Assembly: GCF_900187565.1 (NCBI RefSeq)
Contig: NZ_FYED01000011.1
Coordinates: 186,001 to 250,000 of the forward strand
Source of the DNA: Pseudomonas sp. Irchel 3A7
Lineage (GTDB): Bacteria > Pseudomonadota > Gammaproteobacteria > Pseudomonadales > Pseudomonadaceae
DNA length: 64,000 bases
Direction: 5' to 3'
Position numbers and translations under genes: made by a program. This document shows positions 53,103-61,309 of this stretch, piece by piece. Every line of letters starts with the position of its first letter. The first letter of the stretch is position 1. The notes beneath the pieces were generated by a model, which saw nothing but the letters and a program-made list of their open reading frames with translations, was not told the origin of the DNA and ran no database searches.

Positions 53103-53735
53103 GTGACTGGCTTGTTTATTACGCTGGAAGGCCCGGAAGGCGCGGGCAAGAGCACCAATCGCGAATACCTCGCCGAGCGCCTGCGCGTCGCTGGTATCGA
53201 GGTGGTGCTGACCCGTGAACCCGGTGGCACGCCTCTGGCCGAGCGCATTCGCGAAGTGTTGCTGGCGCCGGTCGACGAAGTGATGAATCCGGACACCGAG
53301 TTGCTGTTGGTGTTCGCTGCGCGCGCCCAGCACCTGGCCGAGGTGATTCGCCCGGCATTGGCCCGTGGTGCCGTGGTGTTGTGCGATCGTTTTACCGATT
53401 CGACCTACGCCTACCAGGGCGGTGGTCGCGGATTGTCGCTGGAGCGTATCGCCACGCTGGAAACCTTTGTGCAGGGCGATCTGCGTCCTGACCTGACGCT
53501 GATATTCGACTTGCCGGTTGAAGTAGGCCTGGCCCGCGCCAGTGCCCGTGGCCGCCTGGATCGCTTCGAACTCGAAGGCCGGACGTTTTTCGATGCCGTA
53601 CGCGGTGCCTTCCTCCAGCGCGCGGCCGCGGAGCCGGCGCGTTACGTGCTGATCGATGCTGCGCAACCGCTGGCGCAGGTTCAGCAATCCCTGGATGGCT
53701 TGTTGCCGCGTCTGCTGGAGCTGACCCGTGGCTGA
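53103..53735 (+). CDS. tmk: Thymidylate kinase
   Basis: Tmk phosphorylates dTMP to dTDP. The 210-residue protein has the P-loop EGPEGAGKST (9-18), the DR(Y/F) motif in LCDRFTDSTYAYQGGGR and a lid with RGRLDRFE. GTG 53103 is the start. It overlaps holB by 8 bp. Confidence 0.95.
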   Translation: MTGLFITLEGPEGAGKSTNREYLAERLRVAGIEVVLTREPGGTPLAERIREVLLAPVDEVMNPDTELLLVFAARAQHLAEVIRPALARGAVVLCDRFTDSTYAYQGGGRGLSLERIATLETFVQGDLRPDLTLIFDLPVEVGLARASARGRLDRFELEGRTFFDAVRGAFLQRAAAEPARYVLIDAAQPLAQVQQSLDGLLPRLLELTRG

Positions 53736-54714
53736 AGCCTACCCCTGGCAGGACAGCCTCTGGCAGCAACTGGCGGGCCGTACGCAGCATGCTCACGCCT
53801 ATTTGCTGCATGGCCCGGCCGGGATCGGCAAGCGGGCGCTGGCCGAGCGCTTGATGGCCAGCCTGCTGTGCCAGCGCCCGACGGCGCAAGATGCCTGTGG
53901 CGAATGCAAATCCTGTTTGTTGCTCAAGGCCGGCAGTCACCCCGATAACTACATTCTCGAACCGGAAGAGGCCGACAAGGCGATCAAGGTCGATCAGGTC
54001 CGCGATCTGGTCAGCTTCGTGGTTCAAACTGCACAACTGGGCGGTCGCAAAGTGGTGCTGATCGAGCCGGTCGAGTCGATGAACATCAATGCCGCCAACG
54101 CCTTGCTCAAAAGTCTTGAAGAGCCGTCCGGCGATACGGTATTGCTGCTGGTCAGCCACCAGCCCAGTCGTCTCTTGCCGACCATCAAGAGCCGCTGCGT
54201 GCAGCAGGCTTGTCCACTGCCGAGCGAGGCCATGAGTCTGGCGTGGCTGGCCAGGGCACTGCCGGACTGTTCGGAAGAAGAGCGCATCGAATTGCTGACC
54301 CTGGCCGCCGGTTCGCCCCTGGCCGCCGTCAACCTGCACGCCCAGGGCGTGCGCGAGCAACGCGCGCAAGTGGTCGATGGGGTGAAAAAGTTGCTCAAGC
54401 AGCAGCAATCGCCGACGCAACTGGCCGAAGGCTGGAACGCGATTCCGTTGTTGCTGCTGTTCGACTGGTTCTGCGATTGGTCGAGCCTGATCCTTCGCTA
54501 CCAGCTGACCCAGGATGAAGAGGGGCTCGGGTTGACGGATATGCGCAAGGTCATTCAATACCTGGCACAGAAAACCGGCCAGGACAAAGTCCTGAATATC
54601 CAGGACTGGATCCTCGCCCAGCGCCAGAAGGTGCTGAGCAAAGCCAACCTCAATCGGGTGTTGCTGCTGGAGGCACTGCTGGTGCAATGGGCCTCCCTGC
54701 CTACCCAGAGGTGA
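53728..54714 (+). CDS. holB: DNA polymerase III subunit delta'
   Basis: A clamp-loader subunit. The 328-residue protein has an AAA+ fold with degenerate P-loop GPAGIGKRALAE, the zinc module CGECKSCLLLKAGSHPD and SRC in TIKSRCVQQ. GTG 53728 lies within the end of tmk. In other pseudomonads pilZ follows at once; here only a pilZ remnant is found. Confidence 0.93.
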   Translation: MAEAYPWQDSLWQQLAGRTQHAHAYLLHGPAGIGKRALAERLMASLLCQRPTAQDACGECKSCLLLKAGSHPDNYILEPEEADKAIKVDQVRDLVSFVVQTAQLGGRKVVLIEPVESMNINAANALLKSLEEPSGDTVLLLVSHQPSRLLPTIKSRCVQQACPLPSEAMSLAWLARALPDCSEEERIELLTLAAGSPLAAVNLHAQGVREQRAQVVDGVKKLLKQQQSPTQLAEGWNAIPLLLLFDWFCDWSSLILRYQLTQDEEGLGLTDMRKVIQYLAQKTGQDKVLNIQDWILAQRQKVLSKANLNRVLLLEALLVQWASLPTQR

Positions 54715-54756
54715 CAGTCCGGGCCTAGACTCTGAGTATCAGCAGTGGAGGTCAGC

Positions 54757-54872
54757 ATGAATGAGCCTGTCAGCCTCGTGCCGCGCAACGGCATGTTGTC
54801 CCCGCGCGCAGTCGAATCGAAACCTATCTGGCCGGAGCCCTGAAGTCCGACCGTCCCACTCATACGATGTAA
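54757..54872 (+). pseudogene. pilZ: Remnant of pilZ: internal deletion and frameshift
   Basis: Behind a good GGAGG site, ATG 54757 opens MNEPVSLVPRNGMLS, matching the start of Pseudomonas PilZ, but the frame then ends at TGA 54841. In another frame bases before TAA 54870-54872 encode IETYLAGALKSDRPTHTM, the exact style of the PilZ C-terminus. Only 116 bp separate start and end, where an intact gene of about 118 codons needs about 357 bp, so roughly 240 bp of the middle (the whole c-di-GMP-like PilZ fold) are gone. PilZ is required for type IV pilus assembly in P. aeruginosa. The slot between holB and tatD is the conserved one. Confidence 0.88.
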
Positions 54873-54885
54873 GTTGCAGCCCTTT

Positions 54886-55671
54886 ATGCTCGTAGATTCC
54901 CATTGTCACCTTGATCGCCTCGACCTCGCCGCCCACGAAGGCTCCCTGGACGCCGCTCTCGATGCGGCCCGCCAGCGCGGGGTAGGGCACTTTCTGTGCA
55001 TTGGTGTCAGCGCCGACAACGCCGCCGACGTCAAAGCCCTGGCCGAGCGCTATGAGGATGTCGACTGTTCGGTCGGCGTGCATCCTCTGGATGTGCAGCC
55101 GGGGGCGGCGCCTGCGCTGGACTGGCTGCTGCATGAGCTCAATCACCCGCGGGTGGTGGCCATCGGTGAAACCGGCCTGGATTACCACTACGAGCCGGAA
55201 GCGGCCGAGTTGCAGCAGGAATCTTTCAGATTGCACCTGCAGGCCGCGCAGCAGACGGGCAAGCCGGTGATCATCCATACCCGTGGCGCCCGCGCCGATA
55301 CCTTGAACCTGCTGCGTGAAGCGGCGCTGCCCCAGGCGGGCGTGCTGCATTGCTTCACCGAGGACTGGGATATGGCGAAAGCCGCGTTGGACATGGGTTA
55401 TTACATTTCTCTGTCCGGGATTGTCACGTTCCGCAATGCCGATGCATTGCGTGATGTGGCGAGCAAGGTGCCGGCCGACCGGTTGCTGGTGGAAACCGAC
55501 TCGCCGTATCTGGCCCCGATCCCGTATCGTGGCAAGCCGAACCTGCCGCAGTACGTACGCGAGGTGGCGGAATTTCTGGCAATGTTGCGTGGTGAGTCTT
55601 TCGAGCGATTTGCCGAACAGACGACGGAAAATTTCAAGCGTCTGTTTCCGTTAGCGCATGTGAAAGGTTAA
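54886..55671 (+). CDS. TatD-family metal-dependent DNase/hydrolase
   Basis: A 261-residue TIM-barrel hydrolase (YcfH/TatD family) with metal ligands in DSHCHLD (4-10), the GETGLDYH motif, IHTRGA, LHCFTEDW and the C-terminal ETDSPYLAP. Family members show 3'-5' exonuclease or aminoacylase-like activities. ATG 54886 gives MLVDSHCHLD; a TTG 12 nt earlier overlaps the pilZ remnant region. It is last in the tmk-holB-pilZ-tatD series. Confidence 0.92.
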   Translation: MLVDSHCHLDRLDLAAHEGSLDAALDAARQRGVGHFLCIGVSADNAADVKALAERYEDVDCSVGVHPLDVQPGAAPALDWLLHELNHPRVVAIGETGLDYHYEPEAAELQQESFRLHLQAAQQTGKPVIIHTRGARADTLNLLREAALPQAGVLHCFTEDWDMAKAALDMGYYISLSGIVTFRNADALRDVASKVPADRLLVETDSPYLAPIPYRGKPNLPQYVREVAEFLAMLRGESFERFAEQTTENFKRLFPLAHVKG

Positions 55672-55737
55672 ATCGCAGGCAAAAAAAACCCGGGTTCTGG
55701 GGGGTGAATCCGGGTTAAGACCATTAGGAGTAAAACA

Positions 55738-55812
55738 ATGGTACGCGGTCCGTTGGTACCAATATCGGCGCGACACTTGGGGGAGATGCCTCGCCGACAG
55801 TTCAAGTATTGA
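55738..55812 (+). CDS. Possible 24-residue peptide in the tatD-tetR gap
   Basis: ATG 55738 follows a textbook TTAGGAGTAAAACA ribosome-binding region and opens 24 codons (MVRGPLVPISARHLGEM...) to TGA. I recognise no family. It sits in a 342-bp gap after a GC-rich inverted repeat (AACCCGG near 55687 and CCGGGTT near 55716) and contains the palindrome TTGGTACCAA. It may be a leader peptide, a real microprotein or chance. Confidence 0.3.
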   Translation: MVRGPLVPISARHLGEMPRRQFKY

Positions 55813-56013
55813 TCAGTATTTCGCCGAGTCCAGTTTGTCGGTCAAGGTTTTTAAACAAATTTGGAATACGGGCGCTTCAGAAGAGTTCTCATCAACAGGC
55901 CATCCTGCAGGAAATACTCAAGAAACATAGATATGGTCGGATGATCCGTGCATTTTTGCGTAATTTAGGCATAATACGCGGCTTCGAATTTTGACCCCTA
56001 CAGACCTTTTCTT

Positions 56014-56652
56014 ATGCATAAAGAACCTCGTAAGGTCCGTGAGTTTCGTCGCCGCGAGCAAGAAATTCTCGATACCGCGCTCAAGCTGTTCCTCGAACAA
56101 GGTGAAGACAGTGTCACCGTCGAGATGATTGCTGATGCCGTCGGTATCGGCAAAGGCACGATCTACAAGCACTTCAAGTCCAAGGCCGAGATCTACCTGC
56201 GCCTGATGCTCGATTACGAGCGCGATTTGAACGAACTGTTGCACTCAGCCGACGTCGACAAGGACAAGGAAGCCCTGTCCCGCGCCTATTTCGAATTCCG
56301 CATGCGCGATCCACAGCGTTATCGCTTGTTCGACCGCCTGGAAGAAAAGGTGGTCAAGGGCAATCAGGTGCCGGAGATGATCGAGGAGCTGCACAAGATC
56401 CGTGCTTCGAACTTCGAACGCCTGACCCTGCTGATCAAGGGCCGGATCAGCGAAGGCAAGCTTGAAGACGTGCCGCCATACTTCCATTACTGCGCGTCCT
56501 GGGCGCTGGTGCACGGTGCCGTGGCGCTGTATCACTCGCCGTTCTGGAGCAATGTGCTGGAAGATCAGGAAGGTTTCTTCCAGTTCCTCATGGACATCGG
56601 CGTGCGCATGGGCAACAAGCGCAAGCGCGACACCGACACCCCGAGCAGCTAA
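56014..56652 (+). CDS. TetR-family transcriptional regulator (PA2957-like)
   Basis: A 212-residue regulator with a TetR HTH (ILDTALKLFLEQGEDSVTVEMIADAVGIGKGTIYKHF region, residues about 15-60) and a helical ligand domain. A basic N-terminal arm (HKEPRKVREFRRRE) precedes the HTH. Position after tatD corresponds to P. aeruginosa PA2957. The ATG is 56014. Ligand and targets are unknown; its own promoter lies in the gap from 55813 to 56013. Confidence 0.9.
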   Translation: MHKEPRKVREFRRREQEILDTALKLFLEQGEDSVTVEMIADAVGIGKGTIYKHFKSKAEIYLRLMLDYERDLNELLHSADVDKDKEALSRAYFEFRMRDPQRYRLFDRLEEKVVKGNQVPEMIEELHKIRASNFERLTLLIKGRISEGKLEDVPPYFHYCASWALVHGAVALYHSPFWSNVLEDQEGFFQFLMDIGVRMGNKRKRDTDTPSS

Positions 56653-56729
56653 GCCATTCAGCAACCTGATTGCGCCATTATTTAGCTACTTGGCGCAGTA
56701 CCGCAGGAATATACTCAGGCATGGGACTT

Positions 56730-56761
56730 GCTAAAACTTGATTTGTGAGTCAAGTTTTAGC
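56730..56761. promoter_or_regulatory. Perfect 12-bp inverted repeat upstream of moaA
   Basis: GCTAAAACTTGA and TCAAGTTTTAGC are exact complements around an 8-base centre. The repeat ends 29 bp before the moaA ATG. There is no U-run, so it is better explained as an operator or a 5'-leader hairpin than as the tetR terminator. Confidence 0.55.
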
Positions 56762-56790
56762 GGTCCGAATATTCTTCCGCCGGAGTGATC

Positions 56791-57759
56791 ATGATCGTTG
56801 ACCGTCAAGGCAGGCGTTTTCGCAATTTGCGAGTCAGCCTGACCTCCGCCTGCAACTACGCCTGTACCTACTGCGTGCCCAACGGCAAGCGGCTGGTGGC
56901 TGCGCAGGATGAGTTGTCGGCCGAAGCCATGGCGCGCGGTGTGGCCTATCTGATCGAGGCGGCGGGCATCGAGCGCCTGCGCATCACCGGTGGCGAGCCG
57001 CTGGTCAGTCCTAAACTCGAAACCTTCATGACTGCGGTTGGGCGGATGGGCTTGCAAGACATCAGCCTGACCACCAACGGTCAATTGCTGGCGAAGAAAC
57101 TGCCGTTGCTGGTGGACGCCGGTATCCGGCGCATCAACGTTTCCCTCGATACCCTGGATGCCAGCGCATTTCGCGGCATTGCCCGCGGTGGCGATCTGGC
57201 AACGGTGCTCAACGGCATGGAGCAGGCCCGCGCGGCCGGCATGAAGATCAAGGTCAATATGGTGCCCCTGCGCGGTCAGAACCTCGATCAGGTGATGCCA
57301 TTGCTCGATTACTGCCTGGAACGCGGCTATGAGCTGCGCTTTATCGAGCTGATGCGCATGGGCCACCTGGCCAGCGACTCAAACGCCTTCCTGCAGCAGT
57401 TCGTCAGCCTTCAGCAATTACTCGGCCTGATCGGCGAACGCTATGAGTATCTGCAGGCTGATGCGCCGGTGGACGCGACGGCGGTGCGTTATGAAATACC
57501 GGGGCAGGGATATTTCGGCGTAATCGCCAATGAAAGTGTGCCTTTCTGCCGTACCTGTTCACGGCTGCGTCTTTCTTCCACGGGATGGCTCCATGGCTGT
57601 CTTTCGTCGAGTAACCGCCACTACGTCGGCGACCTGCTGGACAAGCCGCGTCATCAGGCACTGCCGGCGTTGCAGAGGCTGCTGGTGAAAGCCTTGGGCG
57701 ACAAGCAGGAAGTGGCGTTTTCCGGTGGTGCGACGGTCATGAAAATTATCGGCGGTTGA
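56791..57759 (+). CDS. moaA: GTP 3',8-cyclase MoaA (radical SAM)
   Basis: MoaA starts molybdenum cofactor synthesis by rearranging GTP. The 322-residue protein has the radical-SAM cluster Cys21, Cys25, Cys28 (CNYACTYC), the second cluster in FCRTCSRLRL...HGC and the C-terminal Gly-Gly (IIGG) needed for activity. GGAG precedes ATG 56791. moaC is not adjacent; this may be one of two MoaA paralogues in the genome. Its product would feed the hydroxylase operon at 33.7-38.1 kb. Confidence 0.9.
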   Translation: MIVDRQGRRFRNLRVSLTSACNYACTYCVPNGKRLVAAQDELSAEAMARGVAYLIEAAGIERLRITGGEPLVSPKLETFMTAVGRMGLQDISLTTNGQLLAKKLPLLVDAGIRRINVSLDTLDASAFRGIARGGDLATVLNGMEQARAAGMKIKVNMVPLRGQNLDQVMPLLDYCLERGYELRFIELMRMGHLASDSNAFLQQFVSLQQLLGLIGERYEYLQADAPVDATAVRYEIPGQGYFGVIANESVPFCRTCSRLRLSSTGWLHGCLSSSNRHYVGDLLDKPRHQALPALQRLLVKALGDKQEVAFSGGATVMKIIGG

Positions 57760-57764
57760 ACCGG

Positions 57765-57837
57765 CCTCTTCGCGAGCAGGCTCGCTCCCACAGGGTTGGC
57801 GCAAATCTGTGTGGGAGCGAGCCTGCTCGCAAAGAGG
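57765..57837. repeat. Inverted REP pair
   Basis: CTTCGCGAGCAGGCTCGCTC and GAGCGAGCCTGCTCGCAAAG, in opposite orientation with a short spacer, after moaA. Confidence 0.8.
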
Positions 57838-57927
57838 TCTATGAAACGTTGCTGGTCACAAGCTGGCGCAAAAGCTGCATCCCACGGCCATTCGCCGGTT
57901 TTCCGTCACCGGCTTCTGGAGGATAGG

Positions 57928-58536
57928 ATGCGTAGCCTGGTTTTGCTGCTGGCCGTTTTGGCGCTCGGTGGCTGCATGAATGTCAGCGATATGGCCGAAG
58001 GCACTCGCTACCATATGAGCGACGCCGGTCTGCTGGATCACAGTGACAGCCGCCGCGTGAATAACCTGCGCATTCAGCCGGATTCGTTCGTCTACATTGC
58101 CCAGGGCGCCTTCGTGCCGCCGGGCAGTGCCGTTTACCCGCGTCCCAACGTGATCGCTGAAGTCGCCTTTGACGGTTTTGTTGAATACTTCCCGATGGTT
58201 CGTCGTGCGCGCACGCCGGAAGGTCTTGACCAGGCCATGAGCGAAGCCCGTGCCGTCGGTGCCCATTACTTGCTCTACACCCGATTCGCCAAGTCCGATG
58301 ACCGCATCGGCAACTCGGATGAGTGGCTGGATCAGGAAGCCGTGGACCGTCTCGGCATCGACACCGGTGTGATTCAGATCATGTTGATCGAGACCAGCAC
58401 CCAGTATTTGATTGATACTGCACGTATCAAGAGTCGTGGCGGTTTGCTGACGTTCCACGACGAAAAGCCAGAAGACCTGATGGGCCCGCCGCTTGAGCAA
58501 TATGCTCGCAGTTTGTTGGGGCTCAGCAACCAGTAA
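57928..58536 (+). CDS. DUF4823-type lipoprotein
   Basis: A 202-residue lipoprotein. The signal peptide MRSLVLLLAVLALGGC has a lipobox with Cys16; Met at +2 predicts outer-membrane sorting. The mature part includes VIAEVAFDGFVEYFPMVRRA and ARAVGAHYLLYTRF, a pattern I associate with DUF4823. ATG 57928 follows GGAGGAT. The DUF1285 gene follows by 15 bp, probably in one operon. Function unknown. Confidence 0.85.
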   Translation: MRSLVLLLAVLALGGCMNVSDMAEGTRYHMSDAGLLDHSDSRRVNNLRIQPDSFVYIAQGAFVPPGSAVYPRPNVIAEVAFDGFVEYFPMVRRARTPEGLDQAMSEARAVGAHYLLYTRFAKSDDRIGNSDEWLDQEAVDRLGIDTGVIQIMLIETSTQYLIDTARIKSRGGLLTFHDEKPEDLMGPPLEQYARSLLGLSNQ

Positions 58537-58551
58537 TCCAAGGAGATCGCC

Positions 58552-59112
58552 ATGAGTGGCCCGCAAAAAGCCAACGACCTGTTGGGGCAAATCCCCAAGA
58601 CCAAAGGCTTGCCGCCGGTCCACCTGTGGAATCCCGACTTCTGCGGCGATATCGATATGCGTATCGCCCGCGACGGCACCTGGTATTACCTGGGCACGCC
58701 CATCGGGCGCAAGCCGATGGTCAAGCTGTTCTCCACCATCATTCGCCGCGACGGCGATGATTATTTCCTCATTACTCCGGTCGAGAAGGTCGGCATCAAA
58801 GTCGACGACGCGCCCTTTGTGGCCGTTGCGCTGGAAGTGGAAGGCGAGGGCGAGGCTCAGGTCCTGCGCTTCATCACCAATGTCGATGAGACCGCCGAGG
58901 CGGGTGCCGAACACCCGATTCGCGTGGTGATTGATCCTGAGACACAAGAGCCGGCTCCCTACGTCCACATACGCAGCAATCTCGAAGCGCTGATCCATCG
59001 CAATGTGTTCTATCAGCTGGTGGAGCTGGCTGTCAGTCGTGAAATCGATGGGCAGCGTTGGCTCGGCGTGTGGAGCGCAGGCGAGTTCTTCCGAATCGGT
59101 CTTGAGCCGTAA
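58552..59112 (+). CDS. DUF1285 family protein
   Basis: A 186-residue soluble protein with the DUF1285 pattern (HLWNPDFCGDIDMRI, GTWYYLGTPIGRKPMVKLFS, RDGDDYFLITPVEKVGI). Solved members show a two-domain beta fold of unknown role. AAGGAG precedes ATG 58552. Confidence 0.87.
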   Translation: MSGPQKANDLLGQIPKTKGLPPVHLWNPDFCGDIDMRIARDGTWYYLGTPIGRKPMVKLFSTIIRRDGDDYFLITPVEKVGIKVDDAPFVAVALEVEGEGEAQVLRFITNVDETAEAGAEHPIRVVIDPETQEPAPYVHIRSNLEALIHRNVFYQLVELAVSREIDGQRWLGVWSAGEFFRIGLEP

Positions 59113-59119
59113 CACCAAT

Positions 59120-59211
59120 CCTGTGGGAGCGAGCCTGCTCGCGAAGCGGTGTCTCTGACACATTGATGTCGAATGTGCAGTCGCTTTCGCGAGCAGGCTC
59201 GCTCCCACAGG
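59120..59211. repeat. REPIN
   Basis: Inverted GGGAGCGAGCCTGCTCGCGA units with a spacer containing ACATTGATGTCGAATGTG, the same core as in the REPINs at 5.6 and 7.1 kb. Confidence 0.85.
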
Positions 59212-59250
59212 GGATTTTCTGTAGTTCCTCAAAAATCAATTTGACACCCA

Positions 59251-59264
59251 ATCGTATGATGATT
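59251..59264. promoter_or_regulatory. Candidate GntR/FadR-type operator, copy 1
   Basis: ATCGTATGATGATT lies right after a TTGACA -35 hexamer (59241-59246), 38 bp before the regulator's start. The exact reverse complement is found before the araF-like gene. ATCGTATGAT is a near-palindrome of the kind bound by FadR-subfamily regulators. Its position inside the promoter fits autorepression. Confidence 0.65.
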
Positions 59265-59302
59265 AGCGTGGGCCTCCATAGCGATTGGCTTTGAGGTGTC
59301 CA

Positions 59303-60019
59303 TTGTCCAGCAGTTTTCACGCGTCGACGGTCGATTGGCTGGGTTGCTGGATCGCTGCCGGGCAGGTCAAGCCGGGGGAAACCCTCAAGGTCGAGGCAGA
59401 TCTGGGCGAGCAGCTCGGTGTCAGCCGCACGGTGATCCGCGAGGCCATCAAGACGCTGGTCGCCAAGGGCCTGCTCGAAGTGGGGCCGAAGGTCGGTACC
59501 CGGGTGTTGCCGGTTCGGCGCTGGAATCTGTTCGACCCACAGGTCGTCGGCTGGCTCTCACGCAGCGGTCTGCCGGAAAACTTCGTCGATGACTTGCTCG
59601 ATCTACGCCGCACCATCGAACCGATGGCAGTGCGCTGGGCCTGCGAGCGCGCAACTGCTCCGCAGGTGGAGGCGATTCAGCTGGCCTGCAACGCCCTCGA
59701 GCGGGCAGTGGACAGCGGCATCGATTACAACCGTGCCGACCAGTTGTTCCACGAGTGCATCCTCGCCGCCAGCCACAATCAATTCATCGAACAAATGGTC
59801 CCGGCCCTCGGTGCGCTGCTGGCCGTATGCTTTGAAGTGTCTGCCGCCGACCCGGACGAGTTGCGCCGCACCTTGCCTATTCACAAGGACATGGCCGACG
59901 CCATTGCCGCTCGGGATACCGCGCGGGCGGTCTGGGCCTGCATGACCCTGATCGATAACGCCGACCTGGCCATCAAGCGCTATTACCCGCAAGTGATGGC
60001 CGACAAAAAAGCCGGCTGA
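59303..60019 (+). CDS. GntR/FadR-family regulator of the sugar locus
   Basis: A 238-residue regulator with a winged helix (ADLGEQLGVSRTVIREAIKTL; LEVGPKVGTRVLP) and an FCD ligand domain whose metal-binding Asp/His residues are visible (DLRRTIEPMA, FHECILAASHN, HKDMADAI). TTG 59303 is chosen: TGAGGTG lies just upstream, and no ATG precedes the HTH in frame. It is the first gene of the lactonase-SDR-ABC locus and probably a repressor relieved by a sugar acid. Confidence 0.87.
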   Translation: MSSSFHASTVDWLGCWIAAGQVKPGETLKVEADLGEQLGVSRTVIREAIKTLVAKGLLEVGPKVGTRVLPVRRWNLFDPQVVGWLSRSGLPENFVDDLLDLRRTIEPMAVRWACERATAPQVEAIQLACNALERAVDSGIDYNRADQLFHECILAASHNQFIEQMVPALGALLAVCFEVSAADPDELRRTLPIHKDMADAIAARDTARAVWACMTLIDNADLAIKRYYPQVMADKKAG

Positions 60020-60032
60020 CAACATAGACCCC

Positions 60033-60123
60033 TTGTGGGAGCGAGCCTGCTCGCGAAGGGGTCGGCACACTCAACATAGATGTCGACTGATTCACCGCTT
60101 TCGCGAGCAGGCTCGCTCCCACA
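60033..60123. repeat. REPIN
   Basis: Inverted GGGAGCGAGCCTGCTCGCGA units with a spacer containing ACATAGATGTCGACTG, a diverged form of the common core. It sits between the regulator and the lactonase gene of one locus. Confidence 0.85.
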
Positions 60124-60150
60124 AAAAACAAGAACAATGCAGGAGGTTTC

Positions 60151-61026
60151 ATGGCGTGGACCGCGGTAACCGAACACCGGGCACAACTCGGCGAAGGCCC
60201 GTTCTGGGATGCCCCGACGCAGGCGCTGTATTGGGTAGACATCGCCGGCAAGCAAGCGCTGCGGTTGATCGGCGCCAATGTGCAGATCTGGCAGATGCCG
60301 GAGCACGTATCGGCTTTCATTCCCTGTGCAAGTGGCGATGCACTGGTGACATTGAGCAGTGGAGTCTATCGACTGGATCTGGACTCGCCGGGTCTGGAAC
60401 CAAGACTGACATTGCTATGTGTCGCCGACCCGCAACCGGGCAACCGCGCCAACGAAGCCCGTTGCGATGCCCTGGGCCGGCTCTGGCTCGGCACCATGCA
60501 AAACAACATCGGTGAGCAGGGCGAAGATCTGCCCATCGAGCGGCGTTCCGGCGGGCTGTTTCGTATTGATCGCGATGCCCGGGTGACGCCGCTGCTCCGT
60601 GGCCTGGGTATTCCCAATACGTTGCTGTGGAGCGACGACGCTACGTCCGTGTTTTTCGGCGACAGCCTTGATGGCACGCTGTACCGGCATTTCATTCGTA
60701 CTGACGGCAGTCTTGAACCTGCTCAACCCTGGTTTGGCCCGCATGGGCGTGGCGGCCCCGATGGTTCGGCGATGGATGCTGAAGGGTTTATCTGGAATGC
60801 CCGATGGGACGGCAGTTGCCTGCTCAGGCTGACACCGGACGGCAAAGTCGATCGGGTGATCGAGCTGCCCGTCAGCCGTCCGACCAGTTGTGTGTTCGGC
60901 GATTCCGACCTGAAAACCCTGTACGTCACCAGTGCCGCCAGTCCGCTCGATTGTCCGCTGGATGGAGCGGTCCTGGCGATTCGCGTCGATGTGCCCGGAA
61001 AGCTCTGTAGCCGATTTGCCGGATAA
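60151..61026 (+). CDS. SMP-30/gluconolactonase-family sugar lactonase
   Basis: A 291-residue six-bladed beta-propeller hydrolase that opens aldonolactones. Metal-site motifs include LGEGPFW (Glu), NEARCDALGRLWLGTM (Asn) and GIPNTLLWSDD / GGPDGSAMDAEG (Asn, Asp). AGGAGG lies upstream of ATG 60151. Neighbouring SDR and AraF-like genes suggest L-arabino-1,4-lactone or galactonolactone as substrate; that is inference. Confidence 0.87.
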   Translation: MAWTAVTEHRAQLGEGPFWDAPTQALYWVDIAGKQALRLIGANVQIWQMPEHVSAFIPCASGDALVTLSSGVYRLDLDSPGLEPRLTLLCVADPQPGNRANEARCDALGRLWLGTMQNNIGEQGEDLPIERRSGGLFRIDRDARVTPLLRGLGIPNTLLWSDDATSVFFGDSLDGTLYRHFIRTDGSLEPAQPWFGPHGRGGPDGSAMDAEGFIWNARWDGSCLLRLTPDGKVDRVIELPVSRPTSCVFGDSDLKTLYVTSAASPLDCPLDGAVLAIRVDVPGKLCSRFAG

Positions 61027-61150
61027 ATCCCTAAATATGGGATGATAAATTATATATTGAGATTGTTTGCGGGCCGGGTTTATAGTCGGCACCATCGTTC
61101 CACGCTCAGTTACACGCACTCACACTTAAAAAAACAAAACAGGTGAAGTG

Positions 61151-61306
61151 ATGCAGCGATATTTCCCCGCACTCCCCAGAGGAGTCAGCATTCCCGAACA
61201 GCTCTGTGCTGAAACGTTTTCGCGCCTGCCTGTTTTTCCGCAAGGCTTTTTGACCGGACATCCGCAGATGCCCGGTTTTCGTCGTGCTTTCGAACAGGAG
61301 TCTTGA
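61151..61306 (+). CDS. Possible 51-residue protein just upstream of the SDR gene
   Basis: ATG 61151, with AGGTGAAG just upstream, opens 51 codons (MQRYFPALPRGVSIPEQLCA...) ending in TGA three bases before the SDR ATG. I recognise no family. The tight junction suggests translational coupling or a leader peptide. A promoter-like TTGAGA-18-TATAGT (61057-61086) lies upstream in an A/T-rich stretch. Nothing else is seen between 61027 and 61309. Confidence 0.35.
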   Translation: MQRYFPALPRGVSIPEQLCAETFSRLPVFPQGFLTGHPQMPGFRRAFEQES

Positions 61307-61309
61307 TCC

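Noticed and set aside
56730..56761. moaA upstream repeat considered as a Moco riboswitch or as the tetR terminator
   Set aside because: It is a single simple hairpin far smaller than the Moco aptamer, and no U-run follows the stem on either strand.
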